Source of the DNA: an uncultured Clostridia bacterium
GTDB taxonomy: Bacteria > Bacillota > Clostridia > Oscillospirales > Acutalibacteraceae
Assembly: GCA_937896885.1 (NCBI GenBank)
Contig: CALBNX010000070.1
Span: 1-26,749 of the forward strand
Length of the DNA stretch: 26,749 nt
Direction: 5' to 3'
Under the pieces are notes generated by a model, which made no database searches, was not told where the DNA came from, and was given only the letters and a program-made list of their open reading frames with translations. Shown here piece after piece: positions 6,688 to 13,870 of this stretch. Numbering within the stretch: position 1 is the stretch's first letter; each line of letters opens with the position of its first letter. The position numbers and the translations under genes were made by a program.

Positions 6688-7317
6688 TTATCTTCTATTC
6701 TTTTTTACGTTTTTCATACAATGCTTATCAAAACTTGGGTTGAATGCGTAGAAGTTTTTGCTATCGAGTTTATCTGTCATCAACTGCAAACCTTCACCAA
6801 ATCTCTGATAATGCACGATTTCTCTTTCACGCAAGAATTTAATTGGGTCGCGTACATCAGGGTCATCAACAAGGCGAAGAATATTATCATAAGTCGTTCT
6901 TGCTTTTTGCTCTGCCGCAAGGTCTTCGTGAAGGTCTGTTATAACATCGCCTTTTGACTGAAAGTACATTGCTGAAAATGGCGTGCCACTTGCTGCAACT
7001 GTGTAAAGTCCTGTTGTATGGTCAACAAAATACTTGTCAAATCCGCTTTTCTTAATCTCATCAATAGTGAGATTTCGTGTAAGCTGATATACAATAGCGC
7101 CAACCATTTCCAAGTGAGAAAGTTCTTCAGTCGCTATATCTGTCAAAAGGCCTTTAAGCTCTGGCAACGGCATTCCGTATCTCTGAGAGAAATATCTCAT
7201 TGATGCTGCGAGTTCGCCATCAGGACCGCCAAACTGTGTAATAATGACTTGTGCAAGTTTTGGATTTGGATTTTTAATCTTTACTGGATATTGTAATTTT
7301 TTCTCATATTGAAACAC
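6688..7317 (-). CDS. cotJC: CotJC, manganese-catalase-like spore coat protein
   Basis: 209-residue protein of the CotJC/manganese catalase family, a four-helix bundle with a dimanganese site that breaks down hydrogen peroxide and is deposited in the inner spore coat. Expected metal ligands are all present: Glu35 in GPDGELAAS, Glu65 and His68 in TEELSHLEM, Glu136 in DLAAEQKA and His169 in REREIVHYQRF. I chose GTG at 7317 because it gives MFQYEKKLQYP, matching the family N-terminus; TTG at 7323 is also possible. The start overlaps the cotJB stop by one base, and GGAG lies inside the last cotJB codons. The C-terminus carries a short basic tail (KNVKKNRR). It is the last gene of cotJABC. Confidence 0.93.
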   Translation of the reverse strand: MFQYEKKLQYPVKIKNPNPKLAQVIITQFGGPDGELAASMRYFSQRYGMPLPELKGLLTDIATEELSHLEMVGAIVYQLTRNLTIDEIKKSGFDKYFVDHTTGLYTVAASGTPFSAMYFQSKGDVITDLHEDLAAEQKARTTYDNILRLVDDPDVRDPIKFLREREIVHYQRFGEGLQLMTDKLDSKNFYAFNPSFDKHCMKNVKKNRR

Positions 7318-7565
7318 TAACAATCACACTCCATATATTCCCAAGGCCAAGGATTTTTAACCCATGCAAGTCCACTACCTGACTCGTGTGTCAACGGGCC
7401 AAAACATTCTTCATATTCTTCTGTTAATTCTTTTGCGCGTTCAGTATATTTCTTATGCATTTCTAATGCTTTTTCATCGCAAGGATGTGTATCAAGATAT
7501 AAATGAAGCTCCCAAGCTGCAAATTTTACGCTTGAAAGTTCTCTCATAAGTTTGCATTTATCCAC
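7317..7565 (-). CDS. cotJB: CotJB spore coat protein
   Basis: 82-residue spore coat protein. The family signature is visible in the centre, FAAWELHLYLDTHPCDEKAL, followed by a charged helix, a FGPLTHESG segment and the aromatic C-terminal stretch NPWPWEYM. I place the start at GTG 7565 because GGGGGT lies seven bases before it; an in-frame ATG at 7580 has no ribosome site. The ribosome site is embedded in the end of cotJA (YGGKCCG), and the gene overlaps cotJA by 8 bases and cotJC by one, so all three are translationally coupled. CotJB is needed with CotJA and CotJC for inner coat assembly in Bacillus; its own activity is unknown. Confidence 0.9.
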   Translation of the reverse strand: MDKCKLMRELSSVKFAAWELHLYLDTHPCDEKALEMHKKYTERAKELTEEYEECFGPLTHESGSGLAWVKNPWPWEYMECDC

Positions 7566-7746
7566 AACATTTACCCCCATAGAATTTTTTGTCGAGTTCA
7601 GGGAAAAGTGTTCCGTTATTGAGCGCTTCAACACAAGTATAAGTTACAAGTTCTGTCTGAAATGGAACATAAGCCATTGCAACTACCGGACAATTTGGTA
7701 ATTTAGGCATTTCTTCACAAATACAATTCATTGTTTTTGTCTCCAT
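7558..7746 (-). CDS. cotJA: CotJA spore coat-associated protein
   Basis: 62-residue protein with the CotJA core PVVAMAYVPFQT followed by a short helix and the LFPELDKKFYGG ending typical of the family. It is cysteine-rich at both ends (CICEE and KCCG). GGAGAG lies five bases before the ATG at 7746. It is the first gene of the cotJABC operon, which in Bacillus is made in the mother cell under sigma-E. A weak match to that promoter type can be drawn upstream (see findings). Its presence strongly suggests a spore-forming host. Confidence 0.9.
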   Translation of the reverse strand: METKTMNCICEEMPKLPNCPVVAMAYVPFQTELVTYTCVEALNNGTLFPELDKKFYGGKCCG

Positions 7747-7821
7747 ATATACTCTCCTTCATTTTATTTTGTGCAACGCACTATTACATCATATTCTCTA
7801 AAAACTAATAGGTTACTCATA

Positions 7822-7850
7822 TTGAAAAAGAGATAATAAAGTGTTAGAAT
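7822..7850 (+). promoter_or_regulatory. Sigma-A promoter of the membrane-protein/deo operon
   Basis: TTGAAA (7822-7827), a 17-base spacer and TAGAAT (7845-7850), 18 bases before the proposed TTG start. It is divergent from cotJA. No other promoter of this quality was seen before deoC. Confidence 0.6.
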
Positions 7851-7868
7851 ATTACTGAGGTGTTGGTT

Positions 7869-8441
7869 TTGGGTAAAGAAAACAAAAATTCGAGAATAAA
7901 AGAATTTGTTGACTATTTAAAAAGCGATGAGTTTAGAATAAAAACAATATCGACTTGTTGCATTATAATTGCAGCAACACTTGTGCTAATTGCAGGCGAA
8001 CTCTATAACATATATAAAGGAATTAATGCAGTGACAGACTTGCTTGAAGATGGTGAATACAACAGGGTTGCAGAAGTTTTTCACGAAGAGAAAACGCCGG
8101 AAGATGTGTTGCCTATTCTTGGCGTAATCTCTACAACTGAAAATACAGACAAAGTTGAAAAAAACAATTATGAAACAGAAAAAACTACAGACAAGAAAAA
8201 CGACAGCAATTCAACTACAACTACTACAAAACAAGAAAACAGCACAACAACTACAACAAAACCACAATCAAATGCAAAGACTTATGTTATAAACAAAAAC
8301 AGTAAGAAAATACACACTAAAGATTGTTCTTTTGTTGACAGAATGAAAGAAGAAAACAAACAAATCGTTCAACTCACAAAGGATGAACTAAATAATTATT
8401 TAAATGACGGCTACACTACTTGTAGTTCTTGCGGAGGTTAA
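7869..8441 (+). CDS. Single-pass membrane protein with C-terminal His/Cys motif domain
   Basis: 190 residues with a short cytoplasmic start, one membrane segment (about 27-45) and a Thr/Lys/Asn linker holding two copies of an NSTTTTTK unit (about 113-131). The C-terminal domain (about 139-190) begins YVINKNSKKIH. This end resembles the small module found behind some nuclease and ComEC-type metallo-beta-lactamase proteins, with pattern His149, Cys153, Cys185, Cys188 (HTKDC and CSSC), a plausible zinc site. I chose TTG at 7869 because GAGGTG lies six bases before it; an in-frame GTG at 7860 overlaps that site. The final codons (GGA GGT) form the deoC ribosome site five bases before the deoC start, so the two are translationally linked. 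The domain probably faces outside. Function unknown. Confidence 0.78.
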   Translation: MGKENKNSRIKEFVDYLKSDEFRIKTISTCCIIIAATLVLIAGELYNIYKGINAVTDLLEDGEYNRVAEVFHEEKTPEDVLPILGVISTTENTDKVEKNNYETEKTTDKKNDSNSTTTTTKQENSTTTTTKPQSNAKTYVINKNSKKIHTKDCSFVDRMKEENKQIVQLTKDELNNYLNDGYTTCSSCGG

Positions 8442-8445
8442 AACA

Positions 8446-9111
8446 TTGAATATTAAAGAAATTTTATCAAAAGTTGACCACACACTGCTTTCACAAAATG
8501 CTACTTGGGAAGAGATAAAAGCAATTTGTGATGATGGAATTAAATACGAAACTGCATCAGTTTGTATTCCCGCATCTTTTGTTAAACAAGCAAAAGAGTA
8601 TGTAGGAGAAAAACTTGCTATTTGTACTGTTATAGGATTCCCAAACGGATACAGTACAACTGCTACAAAAGTTTTTGAAACTGAAGATGCTGTTAAAAAT
8701 GGTGCAGACGAGATTGATATGGTAATTAATGTTGGTTGGTTAAAGGACAAGAAATATGCTGAAATTCTTAATGAAATCAACGAAATCAAAGATGCTTGTA
8801 ATGGTAATATATTAAAAGTTATTATTGAAACTTGCCTTCTTACTGATAATGAAAAAATAAAAATGTGCGAAATCGTAAGTAATTCAAAGGCAGATTATAT
8901 TAAAACCTCAACCGGATTTTCAACAGGTGGAGCAACAAAGGCTGATATTGAGCTTTTTGCTAAACATACTACTAATGGTAAGAAGATTAAGGCTGCAGGC
9001 GGAATTGCATCAATTGAAGATGCAGAAGATTTTATTAACCTTGGTGCATCAAGATTAGGTACAAGCAGAATTGTAAAAATTGTTAAAAATGAACAAGGTA
9101 GTGGATATTAA
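8446..9111 (+). CDS. deoC: Deoxyribose-phosphate aldolase
   Basis: 221-residue class I aldolase that splits 2-deoxyribose-5-phosphate into glyceraldehyde-3-phosphate and acetaldehyde. The Schiff-base lysine is Lys153 in YIKTSTGF. Lys182 in KIKAAGGI is the second active-site lysine, and Asp91 in IDMVINVG is the acid/base partner. The start is TTG at 8446, eight bases after GGAGG; the frame is open upstream but lies inside the preceding gene. It overlaps deoB by one base (TAATG). It receives deoxyribose-5-phosphate from DeoB, the next gene, completing deoxynucleoside breakdown to central metabolism. The length matches the family. Confidence 0.95.
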   Translation: MNIKEILSKVDHTLLSQNATWEEIKAICDDGIKYETASVCIPASFVKQAKEYVGEKLAICTVIGFPNGYSTTATKVFETEDAVKNGADEIDMVINVGWLKDKKYAEILNEINEIKDACNGNILKVIIETCLLTDNEKIKMCEIVSNSKADYIKTSTGFSTGGATKADIELFAKHTTNGKKIKAAGGIASIEDAEDFINLGASRLGTSRIVKIVKNEQGSGY

Positions 9112-10232
9112 TGAAACATAAAAGAATATTTCTGATTGTTCTTGACAGTTTTGGTATAGGCCACGCTCCTGATGCTGAAAAATTTGGAGATTTTGGTGCT
9201 AATACTCTTAAAAGTATTTCAAAATCAGAAAAATTTAACATTCAAAACTTAACAAAACTCGGACTTTTTAATATTAATGGTGTTGAACTTGACGATTGTC
9301 CATCACCTGTTGGAAAATTCGGTGCTTTGCAAGAATTATCAGCAGGAAAAGACACTACAATCGGTCATTTTGAAATCGCAGGGATAATCTCTGATAAACC
9401 AATGCCAACTTATCCTGATGGATTTCCTAAAGAAATCATTAATGAATTTGAAAAACAGACAGGTATATGTACACTTTGTAATAAACCATATTCAGGAACA
9501 CAAGTTATTGCTGATTATGGTGAAGAGCATATTAAAACAGGTAAATTAATTGTTTATACATCTGCTGACAGCGTATTTCAAATCGCAGCTCATACAGATA
9601 TTGTCCCACTTGAAAAGCTATACGAGTATTGCAGAATTGCACGAAAAATTCTACAAGGTGAACACGCTGTCGGTCGTGTTATTGCAAGACCGTTTACAGG
9701 CGAATATCCATTCACAAGAACAGCGGACAGACACGATTTTTCTGTTGAGCCTCCTGAAGATACAATGCTTGATAAGTTGAAAGCAAATAATTATGATGTT
9801 ATTTCAGTCGGTAAAATTGCAGACATCTTTGCAAATCGTGGAATTACTGAAAAATACTTTACTCATTCAAATGATGAGGGTATGAGCAAAACTCTTGAAT
9901 TGCTTGACAAAGATTTTAACGGACTTGTTTTCACCAATCTGGTTGATTTTGATATGAAATTCGGACATAGACGAGATGCCCAAGGATATGCGAATGCAAT
10001 TAGCGAATTTGATTATTGGTTAAATGCTTTTATACCAAAAATGCAGGATAGTGATTTATTGATTATTACTGCTGACCACGGTTGTGACCCTGCATTTAAA
10101 GGTACAGACCACACAAGAGAACAAGTACCTTTACTTATGTATTCGAAGGATATTAAACCTGAAAATCTTGGTACTATTAAAGGATATAACTATATCAGTA
10201 AAGTTATTTTAGATAACTTCAATTTAAGGTGA
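9111..10232 (+). CDS. deoB: Phosphopentomutase
   Basis: 373-residue cytoplasmic enzyme of the alkaline phosphatase superfamily that interconverts (deoxy)ribose-1-phosphate and 5-phosphate. Metal and phosphate motifs are visible: VLDSFGIGHAPDA at the N-terminus, the GKDTTIGHFEIAG loop bearing the phosphorylated Thr (about 84-85), FTNLVDFDMKFGHRRD, and LIITADHGCDPAFKGTDHTRE near the end. These provide the two-manganese site. The length is near the usual 390. The start overlaps the deoC stop. It links the nucleoside phosphorylase, two genes downstream, to DeoC. Confidence 0.96.
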   Translation: MKHKRIFLIVLDSFGIGHAPDAEKFGDFGANTLKSISKSEKFNIQNLTKLGLFNINGVELDDCPSPVGKFGALQELSAGKDTTIGHFEIAGIISDKPMPTYPDGFPKEIINEFEKQTGICTLCNKPYSGTQVIADYGEEHIKTGKLIVYTSADSVFQIAAHTDIVPLEKLYEYCRIARKILQGEHAVGRVIARPFTGEYPFTRTADRHDFSVEPPEDTMLDKLKANNYDVISVGKIADIFANRGITEKYFTHSNDEGMSKTLELLDKDFNGLVFTNLVDFDMKFGHRRDAQGYANAISEFDYWLNAFIPKMQDSDLLIITADHGCDPAFKGTDHTREQVPLLMYSKDIKPENLGTIKGYNYISKVILDNFNLR

Positions 10233-10237
10233 TTTTT

Positions 10238-10648
10238 ATGGATAAAAAAGACCTTTTTACGTTAGCAAAAGAGGCTATGAAAAACTCTTATGCACCATAT
10301 TCAAACTATAATGTTGGTGCATCACTTCTTTGTAAAAACGGAAATGTATATAAAGGATGTAATATAGAAAACGCATCATACTCGGTTACAAACTGTGCAG
10401 AAAGAACTGCTTTGTTTTCTGCGATAGCAAGTGGTGAAAAAGAATTCACGGCAATTTGTGTTGTAGGCGGAAAAAATGGTGAAATTACTGACTATGCTAT
10501 GCCTTGTGGCGTTTGCAGACAAGCATTAGCAGAGTTTTGTGATGCTGATTTCAAAGTATTTGTTGGTAAAAATGAAGATGATATAAAGGAGTTTACTTTA
10601 GGTGAACTTCTCCCCTATTCCTTTGATAAATCTAAATTAGGTGACTGA
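10238..10648 (+). CDS. cdd: Cytidine deaminase
   Basis: 136-residue small tetrameric-type deaminase converting cytidine and deoxycytidine to uridine and deoxyuridine. Zinc ligands are Cys53 (TNCAERTAL), Cys90 and Cys93 (MPCGVCRQ), and the catalytic residue is Glu55. The substrate-binding Asn42 and Glu44 lie in CNIENASY. The start ATG at 10238 follows AAGGTGA; an upstream in-frame GTG is part of that site. It sits five bases after deoB and two bases before the phosphorylase start, within the same operon, and feeds uridine to the next enzyme. Confidence 0.96.
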   Translation: MDKKDLFTLAKEAMKNSYAPYSNYNVGASLLCKNGNVYKGCNIENASYSVTNCAERTALFSAIASGEKEFTAICVVGGKNGEITDYAMPCGVCRQALAEFCDADFKVFVGKNEDDIKEFTLGELLPYSFDKSKLGD

Positions 10649-10649
10649 T

Positions 10650-11951
10650 ATGAGAATTTACGATATTATTGAAAAAAAGCGTGACGGACTCAAACTTACA
10701 AAAGAAGAAATAGATTTTTTTGTACAGGAATATACAAAAGAAAACATTGAAGATTATCAGGCTTCAGCATTATTAATGGCTATTTTTATTAACGGTATGG
10801 ACGAAGAAGAAACAGTAAATCTTACTGAAAGTATGGCTAAATCTGGTGATATGCTTGATTTATCGGCTATTGACGGAATTACTGCTGACAAACATTCTAC
10901 AGGTGGTGTTGGTGATAAAACATCCCTTGTTGTTGCTCCTATTTGTGCTTCTCTCGGCATTAAAATGGCAAAAATGAGTGGTCGAGGGCTCGGTCATACA
11001 GGTGGTACAATCGACAAACTCGAAAGCATTGAGAGATATAACACATCAATTGACACGGATGCTTTTTTCAAACAAGTTAATGAAATCGGTATTGCTCTTA
11101 TAGGACAGACAGGCAATTTAGCACCTGCTGATAAAAAGATTTATGCTTTGCGTGATGTTACTGCAACCGTCGGCAATATTTCACTTATTGCTTCAAGTAT
11201 TATGAGTAAGAAAATTGCTGCAGGAGCAAAGAACATTGTTCTTGATGTGAAATGTGGTAGCGGTGCATTTATGAAAGATGAAGAAAGTGCCACAGAACTT
11301 GCTGAATTAATGGTTAAAATCGGTAAAAAATGTGGTCGTAATATGGCCGCAGTTATTACAAATATGGATATTCCGCTTGGTTCAAACATTGGAAATGCAC
11401 TTGAAATCAAAGAAGTTATTGACATTCTCAATAATAAAGGTGATAAGCAATTACGAGGGCTTTGTCTTGTACTCTCCGCAACAATTTTAAGTATTTCTCA
11501 CGGTTGGAATTATGAGGTCGCATATAATAAGGCTGAAAATGCTTTGCTTGACGGTTCTGCATTTAATAAGCTTAAAGAACTTGTTACTGCACAAGGCGGA
11601 AACGCAAAAATGCTTGATAATACTGAACTCTTGCCGTGTTGCAGACAATCACTTGAAATCAAGGCAAATCAAGATGGTTACATCCAAAGTATTGATTCAC
11701 GAATTGTTGGCGAAAGTGCTGTTTTACTTGGTGCAGGTCGAGAAAAGAAAACTGACACTATTGACTACGGTGCAGGAATTGTGCTTTTAAAGAAAACTTG
11801 TGATAAAGTTTCTATTGGAGATACAATCGCGGTGCTTTATGCAGAAACCGAAGAAAGACTTAAAAATGCAGAAAAGCTTTTCAACACTTCATTTACAATC
11901 GGTGCCGAAAAGCCTGATACAATGCCGTTGATTTATAAGACAATAAGATAA
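10650..11951 (+). CDS. pdp: Pyrimidine-nucleoside phosphorylase
   Basis: 433-residue enzyme splitting uridine, deoxyuridine or thymidine with phosphate to the free base and (deoxy)ribose-1-phosphate. The phosphate-binding KHSTGGVGDKTS lies at 81-92 and the phosphorylase signature SGRGLGHTGGTIDKLESI at about 110-127; the C-terminal lobe is complete. The length of 433 equals the standard dual-specificity Pdp of Bacillota. ATG at 10650 follows TAGGTGAC one base after the cdd stop; an in-frame GTG at 10641 is rejected. It is the last gene of the deo operon and ends in a strong terminator. DeoA (thymidine phosphorylase) is the close alternative name; specificity is inferred from the phylum. Confidence 0.93.
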   Translation: MRIYDIIEKKRDGLKLTKEEIDFFVQEYTKENIEDYQASALLMAIFINGMDEEETVNLTESMAKSGDMLDLSAIDGITADKHSTGGVGDKTSLVVAPICASLGIKMAKMSGRGLGHTGGTIDKLESIERYNTSIDTDAFFKQVNEIGIALIGQTGNLAPADKKIYALRDVTATVGNISLIASSIMSKKIAAGAKNIVLDVKCGSGAFMKDEESATELAELMVKIGKKCGRNMAAVITNMDIPLGSNIGNALEIKEVIDILNNKGDKQLRGLCLVLSATILSISHGWNYEVAYNKAENALLDGSAFNKLKELVTAQGGNAKMLDNTELLPCCRQSLEIKANQDGYIQSIDSRIVGESAVLLGAGREKKTDTIDYGAGIVLLKKTCDKVSIGDTIAVLYAETEERLKNAEKLFNTSFTIGAEKPDTMPLIYKTIR

Positions 11952-11953
11952 GG

Positions 11954-11985
11954 AAAAATCCCACAATTAATGTGGGATTTTTATT
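11954..11985. terminator. Shared terminator of pdp and bioY, overlapping the bioY stop
   Basis: AAAAATCCCACA (11954-11965), loop ATTAA, TGTGGGATTTTT (11971-11982), with T runs on both strands. The bioY stop codon is in the loop and its last codons form the 3' arm. Confidence 0.88.
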
Positions 11986-12527
11986 ATATATGGTCTAATT
12001 TTGTTTGCTGATAGTGATGCTAAAATGATGCAGATTATTTCTTTTGGTAAGAATGGCAAGAAAACTGTCTGAATAAACCATATTGCAGAATAATCATTGT
12101 TATTGTACACGTTTGTTATTAAAGCAAAATCTAAAATGCCAATTATGTAAATAATTGCAATACCAAGTAAAGATATGGCGAAATATTGCCAAAAAATGCG
12201 TTTTTTTAGTTTTTCTGTTATAACACTCATTATTACTGACGAAATAACAAAGCCGATTACAAAGCCGAAATTAGGCATTAAAACATAGCCTAATCCTCCA
12301 CCGCCTGAAAAGATAGGTAAACCAATCAGTCCAAGTGCCATATATGTAACAGTTGCAAGTGCAGATGCTTTAAAAGGCAACACAAGTCCTGTGAGCAAAA
12401 CAAAGAATGTTTGCAAAGTCATTGGCATCATATTAGGCATTGGAATTCGTATAAATGAGCCTATGCAAATCAATGTACAGAACAATGCTGATAATGTTAA
12501 TGTTACAATTAAATTTTTTCTTTTCAT
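11967..12527 (-). CDS. bioY: BioY, biotin-specific ECF transporter S component
   Basis: 186-residue membrane protein with about six hydrophobic segments. It binds biotin and imports it with a shared ECF energy-coupling module. The family core GLIGLPIFSGGGGLGYVLMPNFGF (written here as GLIGLPIFSGGG and GYVLMPNFGF, about 68-92) is present. The start ATG at 12527 overlaps the biotin ligase stop in an ATGA arrangement, so translation is coupled to the ligase. No EcfA or EcfT lies nearby, so it presumably uses a module encoded elsewhere. The last codons lie inside the terminator shared with pdp. The context suggests the host scavenges rather than makes biotin, but biotin synthesis genes may lie outside the window. 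Confidence 0.92.
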   Translation of the reverse strand: MKRKNLIVTLTLSALFCTLICIGSFIRIPMPNMMPMTLQTFFVLLTGLVLPFKASALATVTYMALGLIGLPIFSGGGGLGYVLMPNFGFVIGFVISSVIMSVITEKLKKRIFWQYFAISLLGIAIIYIIGILDFALITNVYNNNDYSAIWFIQTVFLPFLPKEIICIILASLSANKIRPYIIKIPH

Positions 12528-13291
12528 TTTATCCTCACACTAACATCACCTGACGAAATTTCTTCAATTTTGTCATTTTCATTTTTAACAAGTAAATGAC
12601 AATCATCAGTAATATCAATTACAGTTGCAGGTCTTACAGTTTCACCTGAAATTATATTAATATCTTTTCCTGTAAGATATGAATACTCTTTATATCTTTT
12701 AATGAAATCAGTATCAATTCCGTTATACATATCAAAAAACTTGTTTACAACATCTGCAACGATTTTTTCTTTGATATATTCTTCCGTTTTTCCCGGGAAA
12801 ACTGCAGTTGCAGTATCTTTTATTTCATCAGGAAAACCGTTTTCAGGTGCGATTAAATTTATTCCTATACCGACTACCACATAATCAAGCATTTTATTGG
12901 AGTTTATTGCACCTTCAGTAAGTATTCCGCACACTTTTTTACCATCAATATAAATGTCGTTTACCCATTTGATTTTAACATCATTTTTATTATATTTCAT
13001 AACTGTTTCTGCAACTGAAACAGCAGCCATAACTGTCAAAAAAAGTGATTTTTCGGCAGAAAATTTTGGATGTACAAGTAAAGAAAAGTAAATTCCTGTA
13101 CCATTTGGGGAATAAAAAGAGCGACCCATTCTGCCCCTGCCACCTGTCTGACTTAAGGCAATAACGAGTTGATTTTCTTTTTCACCGGTTGAACCGATTT
13201 TTTTCAAATATTTATTCGTCGAATCAAGTTCATCGAAAATTGTGATATTAAGTTTTTGGTTTAAATATTGTTCTAATATTTTCTTATCCAA
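12524..13291 (-). CDS. birA: Biotin--[acetyl-CoA-carboxylase] ligase (group I, no HTH)
   Basis: 255-residue biotin protein ligase that activates biotin with ATP and attaches it to carrier lysines of biotin enzymes. The biotinyl-AMP loop is GGRGRMGRSF (50-59), followed by KIKWVNDIY (106-114) and GKKVCGIL (117-124). The C-terminal SH3-like domain ends at GDVSVRIK. The N-terminal winged helix of BirA repressors is absent, so this enzyme should not bind DNA. The start is TTG at 13291, with a weak GAGAG ribosome site inside the end of the Nudix gene two bases upstream. It overlaps bioY by four bases. The order Nudix, ligase, bioY forms one operon. Confidence 0.93.
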   Translation of the reverse strand: MDKKILEQYLNQKLNITIFDELDSTNKYLKKIGSTGEKENQLVIALSQTGGRGRMGRSFYSPNGTGIYFSLLVHPKFSAEKSLFLTVMAAVSVAETVMKYNKNDVKIKWVNDIYIDGKKVCGILTEGAINSNKMLDYVVVGIGINLIAPENGFPDEIKDTATAVFPGKTEEYIKEKIVADVVNKFFDMYNGIDTDFIKRYKEYSYLTGKDINIISGETVRPATVIDITDDCHLLVKNENDKIEEISSGDVSVRIK

Positions 13292-13293
13292 AA

Positions 13294-13779
13294 TTATTCT
13301 CTCTCATTCGATATAATATGCACTATTTCTTTCGGCATAGTTTTTAAGTATTCTTTCATAAAAGTAGGATATGCTACATATTTATCTAAATCATCAATCG
13401 GAATCCATTGGACTGTTTCTTTATAGCCACCACTTGTATAACTGTCACTATGTAGTTCTTTTGAACCTTTTGGTTTCATCAAATAGTAGAATGCTACTTC
13501 GTGGCAAAGTCTGTCAGGATGTGATGCATTTCCATAGAAAAAGTTTTCATGAATTACTGCCAATCTGTCAACTTCATAATGAACGCCTGTTTCTTCAAAA
13601 ACTTCTCTTATTACGGCCTCTTCAGATGATTCGTTCATATGAACTCCACCACCTATAGAATAAAAATAATCATCTACTTCATTTCCTGCAAACAAGACGC
13701 AATTATCTTCAACTATAATTGCTGCCGCACGATAACGGAACCAATGATTTTCTTTTGTTATACCACAATCAAAATCCAT
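13294..13779 (-). CDS. Nudix hydrolase
   Basis: 161-residue Nudix-fold pyrophosphohydrolase. The Nudix box runs from Gly44 to about residue 66 (GGVHMNESSEEAVIREVFEE), with Glu50, Arg58-Glu59 and Glu62-Glu63 in place to bind magnesium. The start is ATG at 13779, seven bases after GGTGG; an upstream in-frame ATG at 13806 has no such site. The N-terminal segment GITKENHWFRYRAAAI is typical of clostridial Nudix proteins of unclear substrate. It is first in an operon with biotin ligase and BioY; whether it has any link to biotin metabolism cannot be seen. The substrate may be a nucleotide derivative or another pyrophosphate. Confidence 0.9.
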   Translation of the reverse strand: MDFDCGITKENHWFRYRAAAIIVEDNCVLFAGNEVDDYFYSIGGGVHMNESSEEAVIREVFEETGVHYEVDRLAVIHENFFYGNASHPDRLCHEVAFYYLMKPKGSKELHSDSYTSGGYKETVQWIPIDDLDKYVAYPTFMKEYLKTMPKEIVHIISNERE

Positions 13780-13809
13780 ATAAACACCACCTATAATCAA
13801 AATCAATTT

Positions 13810-13838
13810 ATTATATATTGAAATTAGAAATTATGCAA
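13810..13838 (-). promoter_or_regulatory. Sigma-A promoter of the Nudix-birA-bioY operon
   Basis: On the minus strand TTGCAT (13838-13833), a 17-base spacer and TATAAT (13815-13810), about 30 bases before the ATG. It lies just downstream of the glgP terminator. Confidence 0.65.
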
Positions 13839-13864
13839 GAAAAAAGGACTCAATTGAGTCCTTT
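13838..13864 (-). terminator. Terminator of the maltodextrin operon
   Basis: A 22-base perfect palindrome (13843-13864, AAAGGACTCA mirrored) followed on the minus strand by a T run. It lies six bases after the glgP stop. Confidence 0.85.
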
Positions 13865-13870
13865 AATGCT

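Noticed and set aside
7869..8441. Thr-rich stretch (8,205-8,265) as a DNA microsatellite or repeat array
   Set aside because: It is a short coding low-complexity linker with two imperfect copies only, and it keeps the reading frame.
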